NCBI GenBank assembly: GCA_022616415.1
Contig: JAKEEU010000026.1
Coordinates: 61,974-125,973, forward strand
Length of the DNA stretch: 64,000 bases
Source of the DNA: Candidatus Zhuqueibacterota bacterium
Lineage (GTDB): Bacteria > Zhuqueibacterota > Zhuqueibacteria > Zhuqueibacterales > Zhuqueibacteraceae
Direction: 5' to 3'
In this document: positions 23,719-32,766 of the stretch, piece by piece
Position numbering within the stretch: position 1 is the stretch's first letter
Layout of the letters: each line of letters begins with the position of its first letter
Notes under the pieces: model-generated
What the model saw: the letters and a program-made list of their open reading frames with translations, nothing else
Database searches by the model: none
What the model was told of the DNA's origin: nothing
Translations under genes and position numbers: made by a program

Positions 23719-26319
23719 TTATTCCACCGCCTGCAGCAAAATCTCCTGCGCGCGCTCGAAATTCGGCGCGATTTCCAGAGCCAGCAGCGCGTGTTTTTTC
23801 GCCTGTTGCCGCTGCCCCCAAACCAAATAGGCTTGCGCCAGCCAGCAGTAGGCTTCGGCGCGATCCACGGGATTCATCGCCAGCACGGTGCGAAACGTCT
23901 GCACCGCCCGCTGCGGTTGGAGGCGCGCCAGCAACAAACGGCCATATTGGCGTTGCAGCTCAAAACTATAAGGAAAAATATTCAGCGCGCGCTCGACTGC
24001 CCGCGCTGCGGCTGCGGTGTCGCCGAGCGCCAGTTGCCATTCGCTCAAGCGTACTGCTTCTTGAAAGCTCTTGCCGTTTTTAGCCGTCACGTATTCCAGC
24101 TCGGCAACCGCCTCGCGCCGGCGGTTTTGTTTCCAATAAAGATTTGCCAATAAAACATACGGATTGTTAGGCTCGACAAATTCCGGCAGCAGCGCTTTCG
24201 CCTTTTCGAGATATATTTCCGCTTCGGCGTGATTGCCGATTTCTGCCAGATGGGTGCCATAAAAAAGATTGGCAAAAAAACTCTGCGGGTCTTTTTCAGC
24301 ATGGCGGCGCAAAGCTTCGGTTTCCCGCGGTGGGCCATGTCCGGGGTCCGAATTTTCATACGGCCATTCCACTTTCACCTGGCTGGGATGAAATTTTTCG
24401 CGCAAAAAAGTCTGAAACGCTTTGTCAAATTCATCCACGGATTGGCCAAACACTGCGGTGATGGCCTGCTCGGTGGTCTTGCCCCGGCGGAAATGCGGAA
24501 AGAGCGCCAAAACTTTGCCGAAGCCATAGCGGCGCTCAATGAACGCAATGATTTGCGAGGCCTGATAATAAGCGAGCGAAATCAAATCCGGACGGCGGGT
24601 AAAGCCCTCGTCCAATTCGCGCAACGGCAGCAATTGTCCGCCGCGCAGAGCGCGCACCATGATTACTTCCATATTCATGTCCCATTCGCTGCGGGCATTC
24701 GACGCTTCGTAAACGGCGATGCCTTCGGCCAGCCAGCGCGGGATGCGATTGGCGGTCAGCTCGAGGTGAAAAACGTGCGCGATCTCGTGCCACAGCGTCT
24801 CCTGCCAATTGAACGCGCCTTGTTCGCGCGCACGCGGTGAATCCATCGCAATCAGCCGGCCGAAGCAGATGCCGAGAAAAACCTGTGCGCCGGGCAGACC
24901 GAAACAGCGCACGGCAAAATCATCGTGCTTGGGAAAAATTTCAATGAGAATCGGATTCGGCAGCGTGACATTGTAACGCGAGGCCATGCTTTTGTACGCC
25001 GCTTCGCTCAAAGCTTCGGCAGCAGCGCCGATAATCGGCTTGTCGTCGCGGTGCATGCGCAGCAAAAAATGCGCGGTGCGAATGGTGTCGTACTTCGCAA
25101 AATCGTCGAAAAGCCCGAGCAGATTGCCGGCCAAGACATTATATGGATCGCGTTCGAAAGCGCGCTCGAGCAGGATCTTGGCTTCTTTTTCTTCGCCGAG
25201 CCGGGAAAGGCTGGTGCCAAGCTCGGCTGCCGCGGTCCAATTGTCCGGATCAAGCGCCAACGCCTGGCGGAAAAAAACGACGGACTCGCGAAACAGATAG
25301 CGCCGCGCCGCATCCTCGCCGAGGCGAATGTAAAGATCCGGCGCTTTCGGATTGATCTGCGCGGCTTGCTGGCAAAGACGCGCCACGGCTTCGCCGTCAT
25401 TGCGGCGATCGGCGAGAATCGCGCGGAGCGCCAGCGCCGGCAGATAATTTGGAAAGCGGCTGCTAATTTTGTCGAGCGCTGCCGTTGCCGATTTTTCGTT
25501 GTTGGCTACAAGAAAAAGCTCGGCCATAGTCGTCTGCGCTTGCGGCGAGTTGGGATTGAGCGTGACGGCGCGTTGCCCCAGTTGCATCGCTTCACCAATG
25601 TCCTCGGTGGCGGCGCAACGCGCCAAACCGCAAAGCGCCGGCACCGCCTGCGGATTTATTTTGAGGGCATCCTGATAAATGCCGCGCGCGTCCGCGACAT
25701 TATATTTTTCCAAAAACAGGTCGCCCCAAGGAACGTAGAAGGTCCAGTTGGAAGGCGCAAGTTTCGTCGCCTCGTTAAAGAGGCGATTGGCATCTTTGAA
25801 ACGCTCGAGATAATTGCACGCCCTCGCCACCCAAAAGACGTCTTCTGCCGCAAGCTGTTTCGCCGTCTGATAAAAATCAATGAACGCCAAAAACGTGCGT
25901 CGCGCCGCCGCGCGTTCGCCACGATGCCATTGCAAGATCGCCAGATTGAGCTGGGCCGGACGCAAAGCGGGGTCGAGGCGAAGGGCTTCTTCGAGTTGAC
26001 GCCGCGCCTCGGTGTGTTCGCCGGCTCGTAAAGCCATTTCACCGAGACGAGTCGCCAATGCCGCCGCCGGAACCTGGCTATACGCTTCCAGCACCACGGC
26101 GCGCGCGCGATCATACTCGCCCATTTCTTCGAGCGCGCGGCTCTGCCCGAGCAACGCTGCCGGCGACTCAGCGGCGCGCTCAAAAGCTTGCAAAGCCGAG
26201 CCATATTCGCCGCGATAAAAAAATTCCCAGCCGCGCTCCAATTCCGTTTGCGCCTGGAGGCAAAAAGCGCCAACCCCAAGGCAGCAAAAAAGCAGGGCGG
26301 ATTGCAATGGATGCCGCAT
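23719..26319 (-). CDS. Exported TPR protein with a peptidase-MA-like zinc metallopeptidase domain
   Basis: 866 aa with a signal peptide (cleavage near CLQAQ). At least ten tetratricopeptide repeats fill residues about 28-420. A gluzincin-type domain follows with HEIAH (511-515) and a second acidic motif WLAEGIAVYE about 20 residues on, the layout of peptidase MA-like families. More TPRs occupy about 650-866. Its stop is three bases from the start of a DUF4159 gene, so it is the first gene of the MoxR/VWA block. It could process or organise envelope proteins handled by that system; the substrate is unknown. An unusually long upstream region carries the long-hairpin repeat. Confidence 0.85.
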   Translation of the reverse strand: MRHPLQSALLFCCLGVGAFCLQAQTELERGWEFFYRGEYGSALQAFERAAESPAALLGQSRALEEMGEYDRARAVVLEAYSQVPAAALATRLGEMALRAGEHTEARRQLEEALRLDPALRPAQLNLAILQWHRGERAAARRTFLAFIDFYQTAKQLAAEDVFWVARACNYLERFKDANRLFNEATKLAPSNWTFYVPWGDLFLEKYNVADARGIYQDALKINPQAVPALCGLARCAATEDIGEAMQLGQRAVTLNPNSPQAQTTMAELFLVANNEKSATAALDKISSRFPNYLPALALRAILADRRNDGEAVARLCQQAAQINPKAPDLYIRLGEDAARRYLFRESVVFFRQALALDPDNWTAAAELGTSLSRLGEEKEAKILLERAFERDPYNVLAGNLLGLFDDFAKYDTIRTAHFLLRMHRDDKPIIGAAAEALSEAAYKSMASRYNVTLPNPILIEIFPKHDDFAVRCFGLPGAQVFLGICFGRLIAMDSPRAREQGAFNWQETLWHEIAHVFHLELTANRIPRWLAEGIAVYEASNARSEWDMNMEVIMVRALRGGQLLPLRELDEGFTRRPDLISLAYYQASQIIAFIERRYGFGKVLALFPHFRRGKTTEQAITAVFGQSVDEFDKAFQTFLREKFHPSQVKVEWPYENSDPGHGPPRETEALRRHAEKDPQSFFANLFYGTHLAEIGNHAEAEIYLEKAKALLPEFVEPNNPYVLLANLYWKQNRRREAVAELEYVTAKNGKSFQEAVRLSEWQLALGDTAAAARAVERALNIFPYSFELQRQYGRLLLARLQPQRAVQTFRTVLAMNPVDRAEAYCWLAQAYLVWGQRQQAKKHALLALEIAPNFERAQEILLQAVE

Positions 26320-26786
26320 GAAATTCGTTTGCTCGAATAGGGCTTTTGCGGAAAACCCCGATTTAGCATTATTGCTGCATCAAGTAAAATCGGGGTTAGT
26401 CTGTTACAAGTGATATCTTTGCAGAAAAGCAAAGACTTTTAGTGGTATCCGGATTTGCCGAATCGCCCGGATTCAAGCCATTAGATTTTTGATCCGGGCG
26501 ATTCGTAAAATCCGGATACCAAAAGCTTTTTCCTGTTTGGTTCCGGTTTGTCCGGGTTGTGCTTTTGTTTGTGCAAAAATCAAGGAGAAATATACGGGTC
26601 GCCGCAATTTAATGCAATGAAAAACTGCGGCGGCCAAACAAATTTTTTGGAAGAAAATTTTCGGAGCGCTGCCTTCACCTCCCTTCCTCCTCACAACCGG
26701 GGGCAATACAGCGGCTTTCGAACAGGGTGGGCGCGCCCTTGAGCGCCGCGTCCTTTCGGGCGCGGCACCAAGCGTTCATCAAACTT
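26320..26786. other. 467-bp intergenic region
   Basis: Holds the second copy of the long-hairpin repeat (26414-26561) and the presumed promoter of the leftward TPR-peptidase operon. A GC-rich partly palindromic stretch (about 26726-26772) next to the stop of the following leftward gene may be its transcription end. No convincing coding frame was seen. Confidence 0.6.
26414..26561. repeat. Long-hairpin dispersed repeat, copy 2
   Basis: Nearly identical to 64-230 over about 127 bp plus a TCCGG-rich tail. The stem pairs 26445-26456 with 26508-26519 and 26460-26472 with 26492-26504 around a 3x3 internal loop. The pair C26449:G26515 replaces T:A in copy 1, a compensatory change. It stands upstream of the leftward TPR-peptidase gene. 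Confidence 0.87.
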
Positions 26787-27743
26787 TTATGGGATGCTAT
26801 AGCTGAAAACTTCCTGGTCGGGGCGATGAATTTCGGTCAGGGTGATGCGCTCGTAGTCTTTGACCGTGGTGCGCGATTGTTGCTCCACTTTATCTTTGGT
26901 GAACGTCGTCGTGAGCAATTTCCACGTTATTAAATTCACCTTTTTGACCATGAAACCTTCCCGATGCGCAAAATAAATCCGGCCTTCGCTCGTCACCTGC
27001 GAACGATATTTTTTCGCGATGAATTCTTTCGAGGGCTTGTCCGCCGGCGGCTGATAACATTCTTGATATTCAAGCTCGCCCTTGAAATTGATCACCGCAC
27101 AATCGAACCGGTCGACTTGGGTGAAGCTGTCGAGCTGATATCGCGTCGTCGCCACCGTCGGGTTGCCGCGCGGCACTTCGACCGAAAAATTTTGCGTCCA
27201 GGCATATCCCGGTTTGATGGCGTGATCCGGAAAAACCGGCTGACTCGGCTTGTACGCGCGGTCGTATTCGAAAGCCAGCTTGGGATCGTCGGTGACGACT
27301 TTGACGATCTCGCCGTTTTTGCGCATGCGCAGATCGAAGCCGAATTTCCAGCCGATCATCGCCTTGCGCCGGCGTTTCAGAACGAACTCCGGGGCGTCGA
27401 TCATCGTATCTTCGGTCACGACGAACGACATCGTCAACACCCGCACCGCGGCAGAGTCGATCGCCTCAATCAACATTCTGGATTCTTGCGCCTGGAGATG
27501 TTGGAAAGTATAACGCGGCTTGTCGGCTTCCTCTATTTCCCATTCCACGCTGTCCGACACGCTGTACACATAAGTTTCTTGCGGCTGCTGCTTAAATTCG
27601 AGCCGAACTTCTTTCATCACGTGACGTTCACCGCAACCGCTGATCAACAAAAAGGGGAGCACGAAGCGAAGCAATCGGCGCAACGCCGGCATCGTTTCTC
27701 GTGTAGGCCATAACCCCAACTGCAATTTATCCAAAATCTTCAT
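26787..27743 (-). CDS. Lipoprotein of unknown function (DUF6263-like)
   Basis: 318 aa, or 301 aa if translation begins at the ATG at 27692, which gives a tidier lipoprotein signal (LLRFVLPFLLISGC). Neither start has a good ribosome site. The mature part is a single beta-rich domain with no catalytic motif that I recognise. The paired blocks TYVYSVSDSVEWEIEE and a late Y..Q.T.EGRIYFAHREG resemble DUF6263-type proteins, but that is only by eye. It is encoded 27 bp downstream of the anti-sigma gene and probably cotranscribed with it and the ECF sigma factor, so it may be part of an envelope-stress output. Confidence 0.6.
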   Translation of the reverse strand: MKILDKLQLGLWPTRETMPALRRLLRFVLPFLLISGCGERHVMKEVRLEFKQQPQETYVYSVSDSVEWEIEEADKPRYTFQHLQAQESRMLIEAIDSAAVRVLTMSFVVTEDTMIDAPEFVLKRRRKAMIGWKFGFDLRMRKNGEIVKVVTDDPKLAFEYDRAYKPSQPVFPDHAIKPGYAWTQNFSVEVPRGNPTVATTRYQLDSFTQVDRFDCAVINFKGELEYQECYQPPADKPSKEFIAKKYRSQVTSEGRIYFAHREGFMVKKVNLITWKLLTTTFTKDKVEQQSRTTVKDYERITLTEIHRPDQEVFSYSIP

Positions 27744-27770
27744 TCCATGTTTGTTTATAAAATTCGTGCT

Positions 27771-28349
27771 TCATCTATTGTTCGCCTCCATCCGCATCAG
27801 CATGGCACTTTTCGAGATCGGATCGATCGAGCCAAAAGCAACGCGCGTCGTTGAGATCAACTCCATTTGACGCCCAATATCCTCCGGAAAATCTTCGTCA
27901 CGCCGACTTTCATCGCGTGGCGCCTCCGGCAATTGAATCGTGCGCGGCGCGGTGCTCGTCACCAATTCGTGAGGCTGCTGGGAACGCCACATCAACAAGC
28001 CGGCGATTGCCAAAAGGAGAAACACCGCCGCCACCGCGGCCGCGTGGCGCCAATCGAAGCGCTTCAACCACAACCAGCGTGACGGTGCGGCCAGCTTTTT
28101 TTCGTGCATGGCCAGCACGCGCGCTTTGAAACCGACGCGGATTTTATCCCACGTCGTGTCCCAATACGCCTCCGCGGGTTCCGGCACGGCGCGCAGCTGC
28201 AACAGCACCGCGGTTTTGCGGTAGCTCTCGGCTTCCTCGCGGCAAGCCAGGCAAGATTGCAAATGCTCCGTTAGCGCCTGCTGATACGAGCCGCTCAATT
28301 CATTGTCGATATAATCCAGCAGGTGTTCTTGAATTTCCAGACAGTTCAT
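27771..28349 (-). CDS. Zinc-finger anti-sigma factor (zf-HC2)
   Basis: 192 aa from the ATG at 28349 (AAGGTG ribosome site); the longer frame adds ten unlikely residues. The N-terminal domain has the anti-sigma zinc motif HLQSCLAC (H-x3-C-x2-C; about residues 29-36) after LLDYIDNELSG. One membrane helix follows (about 105-123), then a periplasmic tail of about 70 residues. It is encoded 149 bp downstream of the ECF sigma gene in the same direction, the usual arrangement, so it should bind and hold back that sigma factor at the membrane until a signal releases it. Confidence 0.92.
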   Translation of the reverse strand: MNCLEIQEHLLDYIDNELSGSYQQALTEHLQSCLACREEAESYRKTAVLLQLRAVPEPAEAYWDTTWDKIRVGFKARVLAMHEKKLAAPSRWLWLKRFDWRHAAAVAAVFLLLAIAGLLMWRSQQPHELVTSTAPRTIQLPEAPRDESRRDEDFPEDIGRQMELISTTRVAFGSIDPISKSAMLMRMEANNR

Positions 28350-28498
28350 TATCGCACCTTGTACCTTGGTTGTAAACATTCAATAAACCGCTTCTCCCCT
28401 TGCGGAGAGAGGTTGCCGGGTTTCCGATTGCCCGCCTTCACCATCCTGGTTTCAAGTCGGCAGGCGCAGATTTTTTGCTTGCCCGGCAGAGGTCGTCA

Positions 28499-29116
28499 TC
28501 AAGTATTGAGGTATTTGAGCAATCGCCGCCGCAGTTTTTTGCGGGCATGGTGCAAATTGGTGCGCACCGTGACCAGCGAGCACTCGAGAACTTCCGAAAT
28601 CATTTTTTTTGATAGCCCTTCCACCTCGTGCAACAAAATAACCGCTTTTTGCTGCCCGGGCAGAGAGTCGATGGCTGACGAGATGTGCGTCAGCAGTTCT
28701 TTGTTTTCGAGCACTTGCTGCGGGTTGCGCACCCACTTGGCGGTGGCCAGCTCGAAATGCGATTGCCGGTCTTCGTCCGCCTCCAAAGGCTCCCAACGGT
28801 TGCGCGAGCGCGTTTTGCGGTAATCCATGCATAGATTCACCGTGATCTGGTAGACCCAGGCCGTGAACGCTTGCGGGCTGCGCAATCGTGACAGATTTTT
28901 AAAAATCCGAATGAACGTCTCTTGCATGACTTCGTCGGCGTCATGATGATTGCCCAGCATGTGATGCGCGACTGTATATACTGTACGCGCAAAGCGCCGA
29001 TATAGCGCTTCAAAGGCAAACTCGTCGCCCTGTTGCGCCCGAGTCACCAGCTCGGTTTCCGGCAGATTTGCGTGTTGTTCCGCGGTGCTGCCAGCCAACT
29101 GCATTGCGAGAGCCAT
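28499..29116 (-). CDS. ECF RNA polymerase sigma factor (SigE/RpoE-like)
   Basis: 205 aa from the ATG at 29116, chosen because AAGGAGG lies directly upstream. Region 2 is visible as FEALYRRFARTVYTVAHHML..HHDADEVMQETFIRIF, and region 4 as the HTH near the C-terminus (SKKMISEVLECSLVTVRTNLHHARKKL). It directs transcription of an unknown regulon and is probably controlled by the zinc-finger anti-sigma factor encoded next. The upstream gap contains palindromes but no recognised promoter. Confidence 0.95.
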   Translation of the reverse strand: MALAMQLAGSTAEQHANLPETELVTRAQQGDEFAFEALYRRFARTVYTVAHHMLGNHHDADEVMQETFIRIFKNLSRLRSPQAFTAWVYQITVNLCMDYRKTRSRNRWEPLEADEDRQSHFELATAKWVRNPQQVLENKELLTHISSAIDSLPGQQKAVILLHEVEGLSKKMISEVLECSLVTVRTNLHHARKKLRRRLLKYLNT

Positions 29117-29416
29117 TTTCCTCCTTGGATTTTTTGCACTCAACTATATAGACGGCAAGCCGCATTTTCCGTTTAAGTCAATATACGAATAAAATCACAT
29201 TTGAAGCAAAACTTTTTGCAGCCAATACGTAACCAGACCGCCGGTCTGGGCATGATAAAACTTTTTGCTGCCAAGCAAGGTCTTATAAATTGGCCGTTGA
29301 AAATAACGTCGATCCTGCCGTTGTAGCAAAGCTCGCTACTGCTCCGACCGGATCTGAGCTCATCATCATATTAACATTCCCAGTCGGGCCGACTGGGCTA
29401 CTTCGGAGATTTTCAC
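29117..29416. other. 300-bp divergent intergenic region with palindromes
   Basis: Separates the leftward sigma gene from the rightward PDZ gene, so promoters for both should be here. Two perfect palindromes are present: 29233-29249 (CCAGACCG/CGGTCTGG) and 29379-29397 (CCCAGTCGG/CCGACTGGG), the second 20 bases before the PDZ start. They could be operators or REP-like elements. The open frame from 29290 lacks any protein-like features. Confidence 0.5.
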
Positions 29417-30397
29417 ATGCTCAAAAGAATGTTAACGCATCGTTTAATCGGCGCTGCGGCGTTTTTCGTCATCTTTGGCGCTCTGTTGTTCGTCGCTTTG
29501 CGTGACGGCAAGGCGGTGGAGAAAACCCAAAAGAGTTGGCTCGGCGTCAGCGTGCAAGAGCTGACTCCTTCACTGCGCGACGCCATGAAAGTGGGCAATC
29601 GGCCGGGTCTGCTCATTACCAATGTAGTTAGAAATAGTCCGGCGGACGACGCCGGTCTCAGAGATGAAGATGTGCTGCTGTCGTTTGATGGCAAAACCGT
29701 CGAAAAAGCCGACGATTTCGTCCGTCTCGTGCGCAATACACCGCCGGATAAAAAAGTGAAAATCAAAATTCTTCGTGATGGCGAAGAGCGAGAGATCGAA
29801 GTCACCCTGGAAGCGCGCAAAACCGCCTCAAGCCCGCGCGCTTTCGCTTACAGTTGGGGCGGTGACGGCGGCAATATCATGGCATTCGGACGTCCGCGCT
29901 TGGGCGTGCAGGTGCAAGAGCTTAACAAAGATCTCGCGCCTTATTTCAAAGTCGAAGAAAAAGGCGGCGTGCTGGTTTTGGACGTGACGAAAGATTCGCC
30001 GGCGGAGAAAGCCGGACTCAAAGCCGGCGACGTGATTACCAAAATAGACGGCGAAAAAATCACTGACGCCGACGATTTGATCAATGCGCTAAGAGAGTAT
30101 GAAGAAGGCGACGAGGCCACCGTTGAATACGTGCGCCAGGGCAAAACCGCGACGGTACAAGCCGCGCTTGAAAGTTCCGGCGATCACGGTTTTCACATCT
30201 GGGGACCGGATCATCAAAAGATTCGCATTCGCAATTTCGGCTCCGACAACTGGCGCGACGCCGATCTCATCATTCCGGAATTGCAACAACATCTTGATCG
30301 GGCCGAACGCCGCATACGAGAAAATAACGAACGCTTGCAACAGAAATTGCAGCGCCTGCCCCAAAAGCTGGATCTCAAGTCGTTGCAAACCATTTAA
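29417..30397 (+). CDS. Membrane-anchored protein with two PDZ domains
   Basis: 326 aa. One N-terminal membrane helix (about 9-28) is followed by two PDZ domains (about 39-135: WLGVSVQEL..GLLITNV..SPADDAGLRDEDVLLSFDG; and about 155-250: RLGVQVQEL..SPAEKAGLKAGDVITKIDG). A charged, probably helical tail follows (ERRIRENNERLQQKLQRL). There is no trypsin-like protease domain, unlike DegP/HtrA, so it is probably a periplasmic adaptor that binds protein C-termini. GGAG eight bases before the ATG supports the start. It stands next to the ECF sigma/anti-sigma pair but faces away; a link to envelope stress is plausible but not shown. Confidence 0.88.
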   Translation: MLKRMLTHRLIGAAAFFVIFGALLFVALRDGKAVEKTQKSWLGVSVQELTPSLRDAMKVGNRPGLLITNVVRNSPADDAGLRDEDVLLSFDGKTVEKADDFVRLVRNTPPDKKVKIKILRDGEEREIEVTLEARKTASSPRAFAYSWGGDGGNIMAFGRPRLGVQVQELNKDLAPYFKVEEKGGVLVLDVTKDSPAEKAGLKAGDVITKIDGEKITDADDLINALREYEEGDEATVEYVRQGKTATVQAALESSGDHGFHIWGPDHQKIRIRNFGSDNWRDADLIIPELQQHLDRAERRIRENNERLQQKLQRLPQKLDLKSLQTI

Positions 30398-30412
30398 GCT
30401 TTCGTCTTGAGA

Positions 30413-30443
30413 GCGCGAGGCGGCGAGCCGTTTTGCCTCGCGC
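30413..30443 (+). terminator. Possible terminator after the PDZ gene
   Basis: A 9-bp perfect stem (GCGCGAGGC / GCCTCGCGC) with a 13-base loop, 16 bases after the stop; the following sequence is AT-rich but has no clear T run. Confidence 0.55.
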
Positions 30444-30519
30444 CATTTATTATAAACAAAGCCGTCATGCTGTCTCCAGCGTGCAAAGCGAGGTTTTGCG
30501 CTGGAGTATGCCATCCGTC

Positions 30520-30560
30520 GTGCCCCGTCCCGCTAGATCGCGGGATGGGGCACTCTTTTT
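30520..30560 (+). terminator. Strong hairpin with T run
   Basis: 30520-30533 pairs with 30540-30553 over 14 bp with one G:T pair (GTGCCCCGTCCCGC / GCGGGATGGGGCAC). CTTTTT follows. It lies in the 348-bp gap before the esterase-like gene. Another hairpin (about 30475-30506) precedes it. The gap shows no coding frame worth reporting. Confidence 0.75.
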
Positions 30561-30745
30561 ATGCATAGCCATTCCGGGTTTGCCTACCAGGGGAAGTATT
30601 TTTCAATATCGTAAAAATTACAAGACAGAAAAAAGTTTCCTGCGGGATGACATTTTTGCTTGAAATCGAAGAGCGTAATGACTATATTGCGTTACTGCAA
30701 AGAGAATAACGCTTTTATCCGCATCATTGAAAGGCAACTTTGATA

Positions 30746-31954
30746 ATGAAGCAACTGCTCTGGTATGGATTGATGGGGTTGTTGTTCGCGTGCAATCAAA
30801 ATAAAATGCCGGAGGAAAAGCTGGCCCAAATGCAAGCTCAACTGTTGACGGCCGGGGGCAAAATCGCGCAGCAGGAGCTGACCGATCGTTGGTGGAGTGA
30901 ATATCAAAAGCAGGGCATCCCGGTGGTACACGACTCTACCGCACTTTTTCTCTACAAGGGTTCAGCCCAAACCGTGCAACTCGCCGGCGACATGACGAGC
31001 TGGCAGCCGGGCCGCAAATTCCAACGGCTCGGCGAAACCGATTTGCACGCGCTCCAGGCGCACTTTCCCGATTCCGCACGTTTCGATTATCAATTGCTCG
31101 TCGATGGTGCCGGGACGCTCGACCCGGTCAACCCGAAACAAATAATGACCGAACTCGGGCCGCGCTCAGAGCTGCGAATGCCGCGCTATAAGCCATTACC
31201 ATGGCTTGACGGCATGCCCCAAGCGCCGCGAGGCCAAATCGAGGAATTTACGATTTACAGCCGGACGCTGGCCAATCAACGGCCGATTCGGATTTATCTG
31301 CCGCCCGGATACGCGCAGAGCCAGGTGGTTTATCCTTCTCTCTACGTTAATGACGGCCTGGAATATCTCGATCTCGCCAAGCTCAACCTTACGCTCGATT
31401 ATTTGATCGACGCCGGCGAAATTCGTCCGGTTGTCGCCATCTGCGTTCCGCCGCTCAAAGACAAGCGCAACGAAGAATATGGGAATAACGCCAAATTTGC
31501 GGAATTTATCTGCCGCGAGCTGGTGCCGCGCATTCAAAAGCGCTACCGCATCATTGACAACGCCGATCATCGCGGCATCATGGGCGCCGGCCTCGGCGGT
31601 TTTGCTGCTTTCCATATCGCGCTGCAGAATCCAGAGGTATTCCGCCTCGTCGCCGGGCAATCGAGCCATTTTGGATATAATAATGGATGGCTTTTTAGCT
31701 TATTGCCCAAAGTTGATCTCACGCTTTTTTCGTTTTATTTATCCTGCGGCACGTATGAGACCAACATTGCCAACACCGGCAACAGTTTTATCGACATGCA
31801 CTATCGGATGCGCGACCAACTGCGCACGGGCCGGGCGCGCTTTGGTTATCGCGAAGTCGCTGCCGGCCACAGTTGGGGCTTCTGGCGGGATGATTTGCCG
31901 CGGCTGCTGAAATATCTGCTTCCCGCCGAGCGAATCGTCCAAACACTCGACTAA
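30746..31954 (+). CDS. Esterase-D/enterochelin-esterase-like lipoprotein lacking the nucleophilic serine
   Basis: 402 aa from the ATG at 30746 (GAAAGG upstream; a TTG two codons earlier is less likely). A lipoprotein signal ends GLLFAC. Residues about 60-135 form an E-set domain (TALFLYKGSAQTVQLAGDMTSW), and 150-395 form an alpha/beta-hydrolase of the Fes/esterase-D family (RPIRIYLPPGY, SLYVNDGLEYL). The nucleophile elbow reads GAGLGG at 280-285: the expected serine is glycine (codon 31589-31591, GGC instead of an AGC-type codon). The late histidine is present (GHSWGFWRDDL). It is therefore either a non-catalytic binding protein or freshly inactivated. A cell-envelope role is inferred from the signal. 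Confidence 0.82.
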   Translation: MKQLLWYGLMGLLFACNQNKMPEEKLAQMQAQLLTAGGKIAQQELTDRWWSEYQKQGIPVVHDSTALFLYKGSAQTVQLAGDMTSWQPGRKFQRLGETDLHALQAHFPDSARFDYQLLVDGAGTLDPVNPKQIMTELGPRSELRMPRYKPLPWLDGMPQAPRGQIEEFTIYSRTLANQRPIRIYLPPGYAQSQVVYPSLYVNDGLEYLDLAKLNLTLDYLIDAGEIRPVVAICVPPLKDKRNEEYGNNAKFAEFICRELVPRIQKRYRIIDNADHRGIMGAGLGGFAAFHIALQNPEVFRLVAGQSSHFGYNNGWLFSLLPKVDLTLFSFYLSCGTYETNIANTGNSFIDMHYRMRDQLRTGRARFGYREVAAGHSWGFWRDDLPRLLKYLLPAERIVQTLD

Positions 31955-31989
31955 GATTTTGAGACGAGCAAATCTTTACAAACGTTCGA

Positions 31990-32592
31990 TCAGCGATAAA
32001 CGACGAGCTTGCGGTTGATCGTTTGACCCGCGGTTTGCAGGCGGTAAAAATAAATCCCGGTTCGCACCGGCAGGCCCTGGCGATCGTAGCCGTTCCAAGA
32101 AACCTTTTGCGTGCCGGCCTGGCGTTCCCCGTTAATCAGCGTGACGACCAAATTGCCGAGCACGTCGAAAATTTGCAGTTTGGCGCGCGTGGGTTCGTGC
32201 AGCTCGAAACTGAAGGTGGTCTTGTCGTATTTTGGGGTTTCAAAAGGATTCGGAAAGCTTGGCAGGAGTTGATGCCTTTCCGGCAGGGTGTTAGTCCCGC
32301 CTGCCGCTGCAGGTATGCTCACCCGAACTTGCTCGGAAAACGCGCTCTCATTGCCGGCGGTATCGACGGCGGTCACCGCAATAAAATACGTCGCTCCCGG
32401 CTTCAGATTACGAATCGTATATTCAGTTTGCAGTCCGGCCGCCAAGCGGTAATTGTAAAAACCGGTTTGCACGGCATAATAAACGAAGTAACCGGCCAAA
32501 TCCGGCTCGCGATTCGGCTGCCAGGTAATCTTAAGATCGGCGGCAATAACTGGCGTCACGGCCAGCAACAGCCATCCCAACACCATCCGCAT
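31990..32592 (-). CDS. Secreted fibronectin type III protein with C-terminal sorting domain
   Basis: 200 aa from the ATG at 32592 (AGGAGAG site). The signal peptide ends near VIAADL. One fibronectin type III domain (about 20-95; LKITWQPNREPDLAGYFVYY..GATYFIAVTAVDTAGNESAFS) is followed by a short linker and a complete FlgD-like sorting domain (SFPNPFETP, LQIFDVLGNLV, GIYFYRL). It is a small type IX-like cargo whose only business domain is FnIII, so an extracellular binding role is likely. It is convergent with the upstream esterase-like gene. Confidence 0.85.
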   Translation of the reverse strand: MRMVLGWLLLAVTPVIAADLKITWQPNREPDLAGYFVYYAVQTGFYNYRLAAGLQTEYTIRNLKPGATYFIAVTAVDTAGNESAFSEQVRVSIPAAAGGTNTLPERHQLLPSFPNPFETPKYDKTTFSFELHEPTRAKLQIFDVLGNLVVTLINGERQAGTQKVSWNGYDRQGLPVRTGIYFYRLQTAGQTINRKLVVYR

Positions 32593-32665
32593 AGACACTC
32601 TCCTTTCCTCTATAGAATGTCACACACTCGCCCGGGGTATTGCTAGCGTGTTTTGTACAAAAGCA

Positions 32666-32709
32666 AAGGGCGATGAGCTACGCCATTCGAGCGCAGACTC
32701 ACCGCCCTT
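32666..32709 (-). terminator. Terminator of the sigma-54 activator gene
   Basis: Read leftward: AAGGGCG..GAG and CTC..CGCCCTT form an interrupted stem with a loop of about 20 bases, followed by TTGCTTTT. It lies 58 bases beyond the stop at 32767. Confidence 0.6.
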
Positions 32710-32766
32710 CATTTTAAGAGTACCAAAAGGTTCAAAATAAATCTCCCTGTCCTGCGAACGCAAACC

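Noticed and set aside
29290..29505. Frame of 71 codons upstream of the PDZ gene
   Set aside because: It spans palindromic intergenic sequence and overlaps the PDZ gene in a wrong frame.
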